Notes: generated from the letters alone by a model not told the origin. DNA of 64,000 nucleotides from Apostichopus japonicus (GCF_037975245.1 NC_092572.1:28257989-28321988); one strand, 5' to 3'. Shown: positions 11,984-26,145, counted from the first letter of the stretch. Numbers and translations: made by a program.

Positions 11984-14900
11984 GCGAAACAACAATGGAC
12001 TTTCCACGTACTTCTCGTAAGAAAGGGAACCATTTATTAACTTTACTGTTCCGATAAACATACAGTTGGGTAGCAATTCTTGGATTAAAAGTAGGCTAAA
12101 TTATGGTTAAAAAACTGCCTAAACATCTAGTCATATTTCGTATACGTATAAGATTCGCTGCTATTATAGGCCAGTATACATGCCTATACCTTGTAAAATA
12201 TGTCAACATCTCGGGTGTTTCTTCATTTGTTGATGCAATTAATTGCGTTTGCAGTTGGTTTCCGGTTAGTGGATGCAATATTTATCGTATCCACGAAATA
12301 TAAAGCTTTGGGTCTCGTAATGTACGGCTTTCAGAAAGTCACAATTCCACAAAAGCAGATACACGAGCGAAGGGAACACCGCGGTAAAAAATGAAAGCCC
12401 CCGAAGGATTCCATATTCCATAGACGAGTTTCAAAAATTACAAAATGCGAAAACTTTTAACGTCTCAGTACAATATATACATACCTCCCATACATATCGT
12501 CCTTATCGTCCTTTAGTGTGAATCACTAAGTTAGCTCCGTGCGTGGTGTCGTTGGTTTTGCTAAATATAACTAAGTCACACTGGGCCTATTGTACAGTTT
12601 ACTCTTAAGCGATATGATCTTTATCCTGCACCTATGGGGTAAGTCACGGCTGAAGTTAAACAATTGAGTATGCAAATTAGAATAACGGAAAAAACTGGCT
12701 AATGAGCAGGCGTATCCAGGATTTTGTAACCCGGGGACGCGAATTACTATCTAAGCGGAGCGCCACCATCGGTTGGCGCGGAGCGTACAAGAAAATTTCT
12801 GGTTTTGATACCCCCCAGATCACCGGAAATGGCACTTCTCGGGCTTGAAAATGACCAACCAGATGTACACTTTTGCCTGAGAACCAAGTATTTCCCAAAA
12901 GTTTTTCCATCCATAACCTTTTTGAAGATTGTCACCAGTCACATCATGTTCGACCTCATTGAATGTCCTATGGATCATTGCTTTTGTAGGTGGTTCTACG
13001 TCACGGCCCACAATATCCGAAAGCCCCACTTTTCAAGGTTTTATGCCTATTTTTTGTTGAGAATTTGAAAATTCACATTTCTCGTGAATAAAATCACTTT
13101 AAAACATACCCATAAAAAAAACCTCATTGCTTTTGTAGGTGATCATACGTCACGGCCCACAATATCCGAAAGCCCCACTTTTCAAGGTTTTAAGCCTATT
13201 ATTTGTTGAGAATTTGAAAATTCACATTTCTCGTGAATAAAATCACTTTAAAACATACCCATAATGTTGCACAAAATTCAATGTTTGGACAACCAATATA
13301 GAAAAACCTCCTTCAACCCCTAACAGACAGGGCAAAATTGCACGAGAAGAGGAAAGTATGATGAAGACTGTTGGTCAGGAAAGTTTCGAAAATTCAGACA
13401 CAGTTAATTTATTAGTGTAGAAATATTAAAACCTCTTATAATGGCTTTTATAAAACTTCGTTGAAGGAAATGAAAAATAGCAGATATTTCCGAAACCGAA
13501 CACTACACACATAGGCGTAGGTCCCGCAGGAGGCGGGGGCTGCAGCCCCCCCCCCCCCCCCGCAACCAAATTTTTTTCGGGCACCTACTGAAAGAAAAAT
13601 AAATAGCAATGAATAGCTTAAAAATTATCTCCTTGGTAATTGAAATAAAGTTCTAAGCTTGGCCGACATTACTATACTGTAAAAGAGAATTTTGACATAA
13701 ATGGATCTGTATGCTTTTTCTCCATCTACATAAGACATTTCGTTGTTTACATTAGCATCCCGCGGTCGCCCCTTCCCGAAATGCGTCATGTTCCCCGACG
13801 ACTCGGTCGAGTTCAAAACTAGCGCACAGTTGGTTCCAAATAGCACAATTGTACAATTGTTTAAGGCGTCCATACACACAGACGCGTTATGATAGACCAT
13901 ATATAGTACTTATATAGATACATTAGTGAGAGAGGAAAAATGGAAACGTCAAAAAAAAAATGGAGTTGTCGATGTAAGGGGTGGGGTGAGGCGCACACCC
14001 CCTCCATAATCCTTGATCTGTCACTGGCTACCCTGTGTATATAATAGGGATCAGCGCTTTAACTATGACTGTTCCTCTTTCTCTTCCCGAGGTCTTGGCT
14101 TTCTTCTACTCCCTCCTTTTCCCCTTTTTCTCTCTTTTTCTTTTTCTTTTTCTTTTCCCTTCCTTCCTCTCCTCCTTTTCTTTTTCCCCCTCCTTTTCCC
14201 TTTTTTCTTCTCTTTTTTTCTCTCCTATTTTCCTTACCCGGGGGCCGCGCGCCCCCAACGCCCCCCTGGATACGCGCCTGATGAGTTTAGGCATATGTCA
14301 AAATTAGGGAGTCTTTACCGTTCAAGGGCCTCTGCGTAGACAATACTGCCTATGATACGTGTTCGTGTCGAAGTGCGCTGAACTTATATTGGCCGACGGC
14401 GGGATATACCCGGGAGCGAGAAAGTCTTTGCGGGTGCTACTTGTAAACTGAATCGAAAAGAAACGTCAATTTCGGTTTTCAGAAGTGTTTTTCGCAACCT
14501 ACTACACAATTCGTCGGCATTTTGATTTTAACAGTATGATAGTGTCGTATCGGCGAAGTGTTAATGCTTAAGTGAATAGCTTGATCGAAATATTCCTCAA
14601 CCGACTCCGTACGTGTACGTCACAGGGTGACCTGCAGTTACGTGAGCGCTTAGGAATTTTTGCGAAATGAGCAAATTCCTTGTCCAAATTTGCTTTGTTT
14701 GATCAAGTTTTACCAAGCCCCAACAGAATATAATACAATGTGCCATGCATCAATTGAAAGGTACAAGTGTAAACATTCAATGTAACATAAACTTGAACGG
14801 ATTAGAGGATGTCGAAAAACCACCTGCTATGCATTTTAAGTTAAGCCCAATCAACCGTGAATATGTACGAGCAAACCAAGTATGAACTAAATCATACATA

Positions 14901-15732
14901 CTGTTGAAGAGATATTGACATTTCAAGAATTTTGTTAAGCCCCGTCCACTCATTAATATTCATGAGATGGAAACCACAAACGATAGCGCACATTTAAACA
15001 TCATGGGACATCGGCCTATCAAGTGTGACATTGATTCAACTTGTGGTTGTTGAAATATCGTGCTTACAAACTGGCCGTCACATATACACATACGCGCGCA
15101 ACCACGATTACAAAGGTTACTGAGCCTTCGGCATCGTTACCAAAAACATTGGAAGGCCCACCCTCCTCCTCTAATCCCTGTGTGGTGGTGTACATAATAT
15201 GACTCCCTCCTCCTCAATCCTTTCCCTCTCAGTATTTTTTATAAAATCTTTCAAAGTGTTTTCGAGAATGCTTAATTTTTCAAGTTCCATGCAGTTTCCC
15301 AAAAAGTATTTGTTGGCAGTTCGAAAACTATTACTAGACCTTTTTTTTTTTAACCGTGAGCACTTCACCTACACCTGAATCTTACAATTATTGCAACTAA
15401 AACTGTGACAGGAATCTCATTAAGAACAAATACTAAAAACTAGTAATGGCGAGTTAAGTTCTTGGAAGCAACTGAAATGGGGAATGGTTTCTAATACGAC
15501 ATTGACCATTTTCATACCCTTTTCGTTTTACACTGTATCAATATGCACTTTCCCTGCAACCACACTTCATAATTTAATTTTCCATTTGCATTCTAAAGAA
15601 AAGGCAGGGAAAGTGGGTGTGTGTGTGTAGATGAAAAGTGAGACACCCAAGGGAACTGAAACTTAAATTCTTTAAAGTACTATTTACAAATAGGAATGGT
15701 TTCGGGGCACATTTTCATCAGTGACAATTTTC
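11984..15732. repeat. Tandem unit, copy 2 (3,749 bp)
   Basis: Bounded on both sides by the repeat junction. It has a private T at about 12,246 (GCGTTTGC, where copies 1 and 3 read GCGATTGC). Confidence 0.9.
12707..14280. mobile_element. Long-form TIR element in tandem copy 2
   Basis: It has the same ends and the same ATGAG flanks (12,702-12,706 and 14,281-14,285) as the element in copy 1. It was copied with the tandem unit and is not an independent insertion. Confidence 0.8.
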
Positions 15733-18700
15733 GCGAAACAACAATGGACTTTCCACGTACTTCTCGTAAGAAAGGGAACCATTTATTAACTTTACTGTTC
15801 CGATAAACATACAGTTGGGTAGCAATTCTTGGATTAAAAGTAGGCTAAATTATGGTTAAAAAACTGCCTAAACATCTAGTCATATTTCGTATACGTATAA
15901 GATTCGCTGCTATTATAGGCCAGTATACATGCCTATACCTTGTAAAATATGTCAACATCTCGGGTGTTTCTTCATTTGTTGATGCAATTAATTGCGATTG
16001 CAGTTGGTTTCCGGTTAGTGGATGCAATATTTATCGTATCCACGAAATATAAAGCTTTGGGTCTCGTAATGTACGGCTTTCAGAAAGTCACAATTCCACA
16101 AAAGCAGATACACGAGCGAAGGGAACACCGCGGTAAAAAATGAAAGCCCCCGAAGGATTCCATATTCCATAGACGAGTTTCAAAAATTACAAAATGCGAA
16201 AACTTTTAACGTCTCAGTACAATATATACATACCTCCCATACATATCGTCCTTATCGTCCTTTAGTGTGAATCACTAAGTTAGCTCCGTGCGTGGTGTCG
16301 TTGGTTTTGCTAAATATAACTAAGTCACACTGGGCCTATTGTACAGTTTACTCTTAAGCGATATGATCTTTATCCTGCACCTATGGGGTAAGTCACGGCT
16401 GAAGTTAAACAATTGAGTATGCAAATTAGAATAACGGAAAAAACTGGCTAATGAGCAGGCGTATCCAGGATTTTGTAACCCGGGGACGCGAATTACTATC
16501 TAAGCGGAGCGCCACCATCGGTTGGCGCGGAGCGTACAAGAAAATTTCTGGTTTTGATACCCCCCAGATCACCGGAAATGGCACTTCTCGGGCTTGAAAA
16601 TGACCAACCAGATGTACACTTTTGCCTGAGAACCAAGTATTTCCCAAAAGTTTTTCCATCCATAACCTTTTTGAAGATTGTCACCAGTCACATCATGTTC
16701 GACCTCATTGAATGTCCTATGGATCATTGCTTTTGTAGGTGGTTCTACGTCACGGCCCACAATATCCGAAAGCCCCACTTTTCAAGGTTTTATGCCTATT
16801 TTTTGTTGAGAATTTGAAAATTCACATTTCTCGTGAATAAAATCACTTTAAAACATACCCATAAAAAAAACCTCATTGCTTTTGTAGGTGATCATACGTC
16901 ACGGCCCACAATATCCGAAAGCCCCACTTTTCAAGGTTTTAAGCCTATTATTTGTTGAGAATTTGAAAATTCACATTTCTCGTGAATAAAATCACTTTAA
17001 AACATACCCATAATGTTGCACAAAATTCAATGTTTGGACAACCAATATAGAAAAACCTCCTTCAACCCCTAACAGACAGGGCAAAATTGCACGAGAAGAG
17101 GAAAGTATGATGAAGACTGTTGGTCAGGAAAGTTTCGAAAATTCAGACACAGTTAATTTATTAGTGTAGAAATATTAAAACCTCTTATAATGGCTTTTAT
17201 AAAACTTCGTTGAAGGAAATGAAAAATAGCAGATATTTCCGAAACCGAACACTACACACATAGGCGTAGGTCCCGCAGGAGGCGGGGGCTGCAGCCCCCC
17301 CCCCCCCGCAACCAAATTTTTTCGGGCACCTACTGAAAGAAAAATAAATAGCAATGAATAGCTTAAAAATTATCTCCTTGGTAATTGAAATAAAGTTCTA
17401 AGCTTGGCCGACATTACTATACTGTAAAAGAGAATTTTGACATAAATGGATCTGTATGCTTTTTCTCCATCTACATAAGACATTTCGTTGTTTACATTAG
17501 CATCCCGCGGTCGCCCCCTTCCCGAAATGCGTCATGTTCCCCGACGACTCGGTCGAGTTCAAAACTAGCGCACAGTTGGTTCCAAATAGCACAATTGTAC
17601 AATTGTTTAAGGCGTCCATACACACAGACGCGTTATGATAGACCATATATAGTACTTATATAGATACATTAGTGAGAGAGGAAAAATGGAAACGTCAAAA
17701 AAAAAATGGAGTTGTCGATGTAAGGGGTGGGGTGAGGCGCACACCCCCTCCATAATCCTTGATCTGTCACTGGCTACCCTGTGTATATAATAGGGATCAG
17801 CGCTTTAACTATGACTGTTCCTCTTTCTCTTCCCGAGGTCTTGGCTTTCTTCTACTCCCTCCTTTTCCCCTTTTTCTCTCTTTTTCTTTTTCTTTTTCTT
17901 TTCCCTTCCTTCCTCTCCTCCTTTTCTTTTTCCCCCTCCTTTTCCCTTTTTTCTTCTCTTTTTTTCTCTCCTATTTTCCTTACCCGGGGGCCGCGCGCCC
18001 CCAACGCCCCCCCTGGATACGCGCCTGATGAGTTTAGGCATATGTCAAAATTAGGGAGTCTTTACCGTTCAAGGGCCTCTGCGTAGACAATACTGCCTAT
18101 GATACGTGTTCGTGTCGAAGTGCGCTGAACTTATATTGGCCGACGGCGGGATATACCCGGGAGCGAGAAAGTCTTTGCGGGTGCTACTTGTAAACTGAAT
18201 CGAAAAGAAACGTCAATTTCGGTTTTCAGAAGTGTTTTTCGCAACCTACTACACAATTCGTCGGCATTTTGATTTTAACAGTATGATAGTGTCGTATCGG
18301 CGAAGTGTTAATGCTTAAGTGAATAGCTTGATCGAAATATTCCTCAACCGACTCCGTACGTGTACGTCACAGGGTGACCTGCAGTTACGTGAGCGCTTAG
18401 GAATTTTTGCGAAATGAGCAAATTCCTTGTCCAAATTTGCTTTGTTTGATCAAGTTTTACCAAGCCCCAACAGAATATAATACAATGTGCCATGCATCAA
18501 TTGAAAGGTACAAGTGTAAACATTCAATGTAACATAAATTTGAACGGATTAGAGGATGTCGAAAAACCACCTGCTATGCATTTTAAGTTAAGCCCAATCA
18601 ACCGTGAATATGTACGAGCAAACCAAGTATGAACTAAATCATACATACTGTTGAAGAGATATTGACATTTCAAGAATTTTGTTAAGCCCCGTCCACTCAT

Positions 18701-19479
18701 TAATATTCATGAGATGGAAACCACAAACGATAGCGCACATTTAAACATCATGGGACATCGGCCTATCAAGTGTGACATTGATTCAACTTGTGGTTGTTGA
18801 AATATCGTGCTTACAAACTGGCCGTCACATATACACATACGCGCGCAACCACGATTACAAAGGTTACTGAGCCTTCGGCATCGTTACCAAAAACATTGGA
18901 AGGCCCACCCTCCTCCTCTAATCCCTGTGTGGTGGTGTACATAATATGACTCCCTCCTCCTCAATCCTTTCCCTCTCAGTATTTTTTATAAAATCTTTCA
19001 AAGTGTTTTCGAGAATGCTTAATTTTTCAAGTTCCATGCAGTTTCCCAAAAAGTATTTGTTGGCAGTTCGAAAACTATTACTAGACCTTTTTTTTTTTAA
19101 CCGTGAGCACTTCACCTATACCTGAATCTTACAATTATTGCAACTAAAACTGTGACAGGAATCTCATTAAGAACAAATACTAAAAACTAGTAATGGCGAG
19201 TTAAGTTCTTGGAAGCAACTGAAATGGGGAATGGTTTCTAATACGACATTGACCATTTTCATACCCTTTTCGTTTTACACTGTATCAATATGCACTTTCC
19301 CTGCAACCACACTTCATAATTTAATTTTCCATTTGCATTCTAAAGAAAAGGCAGGGAAAGTGGGTGTGTGTGTGTAGATGAAAAGTGAGACACCCAAGGG
19401 AACTGAAACTTAAATTCTTTAAAGTACTATTTACAAATAGGAATGGTTTCGGGGCACATTTTCATCAGTGACAATTTTC
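15733..19479. repeat. Tandem unit, copy 3 (3,747 bp)
   Basis: Similarity ends at GTGACAATTTTC (19,479), after which the sequence is unique. It has a shorter C run near 17,300, one extra C in the CGGTCGCCCCC run near 17,515, and an AAATTTG where the others have AAACTTG near 18,538. Confidence 0.9.
16456..18027. mobile_element. Long-form TIR element in tandem copy 3
   Basis: It has the same ends and ATGAG flanks as the elements in copies 1 and 2. The internal C run is shorter here. Confidence 0.8.
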
Positions 19480-19841
19480 CTATCTCTCTAACAGTTTTCT
19501 CCCCACTTCCTCAATCTTCAACCACTATACGCTTCCACTACACCTAATCCTTTTTTTTTCTTGAATAGCTTTTACAATCTTCTAAGTCTCCAAAAGTATA
19601 CAATGAAAAAGAAAAACAGACAAGCGTCCAATGAATAGAACAATTAAGAGATCAGAGATGTAGAATTCTTGTTTAAATGCACACGTAAGTACTTTACTCC
19701 TCAACTTATTTCTTCTGTTGACCTTATCTATTTGATTTCCTTTAAATATGCAACTTTACCAATTCTTATCGATGGTATATTTATCACCACGTTTTCCCTG
19801 TCGTGTTACACTTGACTGTCAAAGCATATACACTACGAAAA

Positions 19842-19928
<87 letters not shown>

Positions 19929-20639
19929 GACTGATTGTGCAATATGGCTCAATCTTTAACCCTTTCAAGGCCAAACATGCTCCTCCTCATTGTTTTTACA
20001 TTACTTGACTCCCTTTCACGAAACCCCATAATATATCTTTAGATTTTGTTACAAGCAGAAAAAGTACAAATACATTAGATATGATATGTGTATGAACACA
20101 CATCCTTTATTTAGTAAAGTACTGTAAGCCTTTAATCGCCTAGATAGCTGTTGGCGAATTTCGCACATGATTCATCTAATAACAGTACCTTATGTCATCA
20201 AATCAATTAAAATTAGTTAAAATCTTAAATAGCAAAAAGGGGGGGGGGGGAAAGAGTGTCACCAGTGTCCAACATCAGAAAGTGTATAAGTGTACATACG
20301 AGAGTGACGGTTGATTATGTACCCTACCAACACCTTGTTTCCCTTACCATAATCTACCAATGAGATGTACAAAATATGTTTGTTTTATTTGATATAACAA
20401 ACATGGGTAGAGTATTTAATTGAGTACTTTAGTAAAAGTGTCTATATACTTCACATCTCACATCTCATTTCTCAGTCTTATTGATTGTTATCATATACTC
20501 CTCCACAACTCTTCTACCTACCTACCCCTAAGATATTTACAGCAATTGAATGATCATTTTATAAAATTGATTCTCCCACTCTTCTACCAAGAAAATATGC
20601 ATTAAAAAGCAGACAGTCACAGTATTAAGAATACTTGAG
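19480..20639. repeat. Intergenic stretch with a (TA)n microsatellite and a G run
   Basis: An uninterrupted TA dinucleotide tract covers about 19,845-19,922, and a run of 12 G lies at 20,239-20,250. The rest is AT-rich with no supported gene. Confidence 0.8.
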
Positions 20640-21730
20640 AAAGATTTATTAGCCAAATGCTGTCATGTGACGAAATCATAACCACTGTTTGTGCAGGTCA
20701 AAGTGGGTCATAACATATCTCACTTTGTCATTTTTAAATGTGAGTGCACTGGCCAAATGCTGTATTTAAGTTATTTGACATTGGATTCTGACCCTAGGAT
20801 GTTCTAAGTCATATGTGATACTACATCTCATACCCCGACACATATCCATCAGTTTGATGTTCATCGCATTTGACCATTGATAACATGACCTTTAGCATTT
20901 TACATAAATCAATGCATTGTGAGCTTCCATAGTCTGATACCCATGGATTTGGAAGTTTCCTCCCTTTTGTCAATTTAATATGCCTGTAATGACAGAAATG
21001 ATATTTGGTCATTTGACCTTTGACACTAGTTACGTCATTAGTTACCGAGGTTATACATCCTATACCCAGGAACATACCCACCACATTTAAGGTCCATCAT
21101 TTGCAAAACGCTTATTCGTACACATTTAGCTAATCTTGACATTTCTACCTCCTTTGATTATTATTTATAATTATTATTAATAATTGTTATATAATTATTA
21201 TTTTGTAATTATTATTATTATATATTCCTTTGGTGCTTTGCAATAATAAATGCACTATAGGCATACAGTCTGTGACATTATACATGGATTTGATTTTTGA
21301 TTTTTTGTCACTTCACCTCTGACCTCATGACATCAGTAATCAGTAATCCACCCATGCCCAGGCACATACCCACCAAATTTGATGTCAATCTGCTTTATTG
21401 TTTAGGAGTGGTCACCAAACTTTTTTTTTGAACAGATTGTCGGACCTCATTTGATCACATGACATTTGGCCTTTTACATTACTTAATGAGCTGCAAATTT
21501 GCTGAGTCTAAAATCCCACGTAGGTTTGAGGGCTTTCGCCATTTTGCATAATGGCCAAAATGCTTTTTAGTCATTTGATCGCTGAAGTCGTAAGTCACAC
21601 AAGGCACTACATCCCATGCCGATGTACAGAATGCAGCTCCCTGTTCAGACCAACCAACCAAGTTTCATTTCAGTACCTCAAAGGGTGTTATGTGGGCAGC
21701 AATTTTGGTACCAATTTTGCAAATCAAGGT
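20640..21730. repeat. Diverged repeat blocks with TGACCTTTGAC words
   Basis: Blocks at 20,985-21,110, 21,300-21,410 and 21,550-21,700 share the same order of words: a TTTGACC-like or TCTGACC-like run, a CAT or GTCAT step, TACCCAGG or GCCCAGG, ACATACCCACCA, then a TTTGATGTC-like step. They look like old copies of one dispersed repeat. AT-rich low-complexity sequence lies at 21,150-21,230. Confidence 0.5.
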
Positions 21731-21931
21731 CGATAGGGTAAAATATCTCATCACCAATATGCTATGTGTAGGGATGACATAAGAGTCCAAAGTATTTAGA
21801 AATCTTGCTTGAAAATTAGGCCTACCTGATGCAAGTCCTATAAAACAGCTGATATATTTTTTCTTGAGAATTGAGTGATGTAAACTTCCCCCTCAAATGG
21901 GGAGGTCCCTTTTTACCAAAAATAAGGTAAA

Positions 21932-22186
21932 GTGCAGGAACATTTAAAAATTATTGTCAGGATGCTCCCAGATGAAACAATGTTCATTTCAAAGTCTGAT
22001 TTATACATTTTGGATGTGGGAATATACAAAGAAAGGTTACCTTGCAAGAGAAAAACTGACAATATTGCCAATTTACTTCAGATGGCAAGATCATATGATA
22101 AGGAAATAGATGCTGCAGCTGATATTCTGACACCATTGGCATTTAACACCACACTCAATGCTGCACAATCTTTTGTCTGGTTATGA
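21932..22186 (+). CDS. Unrecognised 84-codon open frame
   Basis: The frame has a fairly protein-like composition (charged and hydrophobic residues well mixed, few low-complexity runs), unlike most open frames nearby. I recognise no domain and see no splice sites that tie it to other exons. It may be a fragment of a decayed transposon gene or chance. Confidence 0.15.
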   Translation: MQEHLKIIVRMLPDETMFISKSDLYILDVGIYKERLPCKRKTDNIANLLQMARSYDKEIDAAADILTPLAFNTTLNAAQSFVWL

Positions 22187-22229
22187 CAAGGAGCACAGAA
22201 GGATGCAAACTATGCATATGTATTGGGTT

Positions 22230-22620
22230 TGTTATAACTACAAGGGCAAAGTATTAAATTGTCCATCACAGGTGTAATGAATACCTCCAGTACTATAAAA
22301 AAATGCGACTAAAATGGTAACTGAGGTCAAAGGTCAACATCAAAGGTCACATGACTCAAAAAGTTACTTTTTGCTATATAACTACAAAGGCGAAGTATTT
22401 AATTGACTTGCAACCTTCACAGGTATAGTAGGTATGTCAAGTAATATAAAAACATGTGGTTACTTTGAAAACAAACATGAACAGTCAGGTTGAAAGGTCA
22501 ATATAGGAAGGGACTGCTTGCTTTACTTCCAACGGAACCATTGAATTGACTTGCAACCTACACAGGTATGAATATGTTAAGGACTATCACATGATATGTA
22601 AGATGTAACTGAGATAATAG
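22230..22620. repeat. Diverged tandem blocks of about 140 bp
   Basis: The phrase TAACTACAA-GGC-AAGTATT followed by TTGACTTGCAACC and CACAGGTAT recurs at about 22,237, 22,377 and, more weakly, 22,525. A further weak copy lies near 22,985. There is no coding potential. Confidence 0.5.
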
Positions 22621-23257
22621 TCAAATGTCTGAGTATCAATTGTCAAGGCACTATAGCAAATCTTTGGGTATATAATACAATAATTTGCCAAAAGCCTATT
22701 AGATTACTGACTTCTGTACTTCTTAAACACTTCTTAAACAGGTGATGCCAGTGCACTCACCTAACAACCTGCACATGTGTTTCACAACAACATTTCTGAA
22801 TACACTTAATGATGATGCAACCTTGTGTGTGTTCCCGCCCATATTCCTATGATTTGGTTGATGATGTGTTTGCAGACGTATTCGTAAGGTGTGGTTGATC
22901 ATTTGGCTTTCATATAAGATGATCTCTTCTAGGAACTTAAGATAGGTGAGAGGTCAATTAAAGCAAACAAGTGACTTTCTGCTATGAATACAAGGACAAA
23001 TGTTGAACAGACTTGACACCTTCACAAAAAAAGTAGAAAAAACTGAAAGGTACACTATATTAAGCAATAATTCATTTAAGTGATTTTGCAATGAGATAAC
23101 TCTGTGGATTGCCCTCTAGTTTATATTACTTGATTATGCTTAATGCTAGAGAAGTATGTCTTCAATCAATAAATGCATAGAGTAATTAACACTTCTCTCC
23201 ATGTGAAACTATAGTTTGATATATGGCATTACATAAAATTTTCAACATTATGGCTAC

Positions 23258-23957
23258 ATTAGGTGGTCAGTCTATAGTGATATCCTCCAAAAATGATCTC
23301 AGTGTCCACACAACTAGTCCAAATATTAGGTGGTAGTTACGGTAGTGCTCTATAGTAATATGCTCTACCAATGCTCTCAGGGTTCACACAAATGGTCCAC
23401 ACATTATGTGGCAGTCACAATAGTGCTCTTTAGTCATAGACGCTCCACCAATGATCTCAGTGTACCCACAACTGGTCCAAATATTAGGTGGTAGTCACGG
23501 TAGTGCTCTATAGTGATATGCTCCACCAATGATCTCAGTGTCCCCACAACTGGTCCAAATATGAGGTAGGTGGTAGTCACAGTGATGCTCTGTAGTCATA
23601 GATTCTCCTTCAATGATCTATGTCCACACAACTAGTCCAAACATTAGGTGGTAGTCACAGTAGTGCTCTATAGTGATATAATCCACTAATGATCTCAGTG
23701 TCCCCACAACTGGTCCAAACATTAGGTGGTAGTCACAGTAGTGCTCTATAGTCATAGACGCTAAGCCAATGATGCCAGTGTCCACACACCTAGTCCAAAC
23801 ATTAGGTGGTAGTCACAGTTGTGCTCTAGTCATAGATACTCCTCCATTAATGATCTCAATGTCCACACAACTGGTCCAGACATTAAGTGGCAGTCACAGT
23901 AATGCTCTATAGTCATAGATGCTTCCACTATTGATCGCAGTGTCGCCACAACTCAAT
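23258..23957. repeat. Minisatellite, about nine units of about 78 bp
   Basis: The unit is built from AGGTGGTAGTCACAGTAGTG, CTCTATAGTGATATGCTCC, AATGATCTCAGTGTCC and ACAACTGGTCCAAA. Units start near 23,258, 23,328, 23,407, 23,486, 23,564, 23,645, 23,724, 23,802 and 23,882. Divergence is moderate, with a second version of the middle segment (AGTCATAGACGCTCC) alternating with AGTGATATGCTCC. Confidence 0.9.
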
Positions 23958-25983
23958 ACCCACCATGCCTTTGGATTCATTCTTAGCCATAGATGTATTG
24001 GTGTTAGACAGCTGGGTGATGCCTGCTCTGTGTCTCTGCTACAATTAATTACTATACCGCTGCTTCTCATCTAGCATACTTTCAATGGTTACATATCTTG
24101 TCTGTTCACTTATCCATTGATGGCCGTTTCTGGTGTAGATAAGGCAAGTTCAAATACTGTCTGAAACTTCTGGAGTTCGAGTCAACATCATCTTTTCTTC
24201 TTCACTGTATAGAAATCCAAATTGAATTATGAGAAATGAGAACGACTAACTGGCGTCATATAAAGTTTCTTGTCATTGATCATTTTAAGAACCGCCTGTT
24301 TGATTTATTTCGTATCTGGTGATTATTGAGATCATTTTTTTTCTAAATGTAGTACTTTTACCAACATTTACTCACATTTAAATATGTTTAGGGACATTTC
24401 ATCAGGTATTACTACAACTTTCTCATAAATTATTAACAATGTTCCTATTGGTCAATTACCACACCTTGACAGCATTTGCATTTGACAAAGGTTTCATAGT
24501 AAATCATTTGTCACTAAACTTAATTACATTTAGTCATTCCACTATTAGATTTAACAAATAAATCAAATAATGAAAAAGAGGCAAAAAAAAAACGTTTAAT
24601 ATCCGGACTAAATTTGACACATGATCCCAAACGAAAGTTAAAGGTAAACAGGACATTGGTAATAGCTAATGGCTAAAAGTGTAAAATGGCTTTGTTACAT
24701 CAATTAGGTCAAGAACCTTAAATCACATTCCCATCTTAAAATTAAGGTACATCAGTCAACATTAATTAGAAAGACACTGAATATATGTAACTTTGCACTT
24801 CTTAGCCAATCGCGTAAACTTAGCTCCACTGACTTAGCTGTCGCAGATTTGGGTAAGAAGAAACAATGTCTCAAAAGCAGTGTAAAACATGCACAATGCA
24901 TACCTGGCATAACATATGAAGATCACTATGATTTCGTAAGTGCTTGGATACAGCTGTTATATACACATCTCAACAGTGTAGGATTTACAGAAAGAAACAT
25001 CACAGGCTGATACAGTTCATGATATCATGTAAGCATCTATAAAGAACAAAAAAAAAAACATATTAAAAGCAGTTGCATCAATATAACTTTTTAATGTAAT
25101 TTGGTACGAAGTACTAAAATTATTCTAATGGCAAATCCCATGTTCGAAATCTGATTGTTAACATTTAACTAATATATATTATGACAAGATGATTTGAGAC
25201 GGTCTTGTATCTAGCGGTAGAAGACCAATCAATCCTGGTTATTAGTAATGAGACCGGAATAGATCCAACAGTGAAAATCTTTTGTACCTTGTTTGAATAT
25301 TGCTTGCCAATTCCAATAGAGATCTCTGATCCAGTCATACTTAATCGGGAATTCTGAAATGATAAATGATATAAATGTTGTAAACATAACGACGGGAAAA
25401 CTGATATGCATATTCATAGCTGTAGCTATGATGGAAGCTCATTACAAATTCAATTCTACCATTGATATGTTATGAATGTCATGATATCAGTCTAAAAGCT
25501 GAAATTTACAAATAACTAAAAAATAAATGAAAGTTGATATGCAACTGTACAATGTGATCATTGCTTTAAGAGAGTTTTAGGTTTGTAACTATTATTTTCC
25601 ACATCCATTCAAGTTAGGTACTCTCAGCTCCCATTTTAAATATTTCAAATATGAGTTATCATAGTTACAATGTTTCAAATGTACTCACCTTGACTTAACA
25701 CATATTTTTTTCCACAATAATATGTCAATTGTTGTAATGAACATTACAAGTTGTCTCACTACCGTATTTGTTGATCCATGAAATGAGCAGTTGTGAGATC
25801 TCTTCCGTCCGACAAGCAGAACGGATTGGCTGCATATTGGACGTTTTTACCTCAGTATGAACTCCCGCCTGTTTCTAGCCACTCATTAGCTTTCTTGTTT
25901 GATACCAGCTGAACAGGTGAGATGAGTAAAACAAATATTTAATGAAATAAAGTGTTCTATATGTAAGAGGCAACAAGATATTC
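23958..25983. other. No gene seen
   Basis: AT-rich sequence with short, overlapping open frames. I could not support any exon, RNA gene or mobile element. Confidence 0.5.
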
Positions 25984-26107
25984 TTTATTAATATAAACAA
26001 TTTTAAACTGCGTTATGTGCATATGAAATGATACAGAATACTCTACACAGACAAGGGAGGAAAAACGCAGAAAGAAGTTTCATGTATGAATCAGTTATAT
26101 ATTTAAT
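25984..26107 (-). terminator. Candidate polyadenylation signals of the minus-strand gene
   Basis: On the minus strand, ATTAAA lies at 26,107-26,102 and AATAAA at 25,989-25,984, about 40 and 157 nt after the TAA stop of the last exon. Either could serve. The position supports the exon ending at 26,146 being terminal. Confidence 0.45.
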
Positions 26108-26145
26108 TTCTAAAGTCCTTTGAGGTATTTATATCATTACATTAA

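Larger units (their letters stand above)
8233..19479. repeat. Head-to-tail triplication of a 3.75-kb unit
   Basis: Three copies lie end to end: 8,233-11,983, 11,984-15,732 and 15,733-19,479. The join is the same twice: GTGACAATTTTC followed directly by GCGAAAC. Copies differ only by rare substitutions and homopolymer length, for example the C run near 9,800, 13,550 and 17,300 and a few bases near 8,480, 12,246 and 18,540. The unit has no gene I can support; its open frames are low-complexity or lie inside a non-coding transposon. Each copy carries the same transposon with the same target duplication, so the triplication came after the insertion. Confidence 0.95.

Noticed and set aside
23258-23957. 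CRISPR-like array
   Set aside because: Units are contiguous and about 78 bp with no unique spacers, and the genome is clearly animal. It is a minisatellite.
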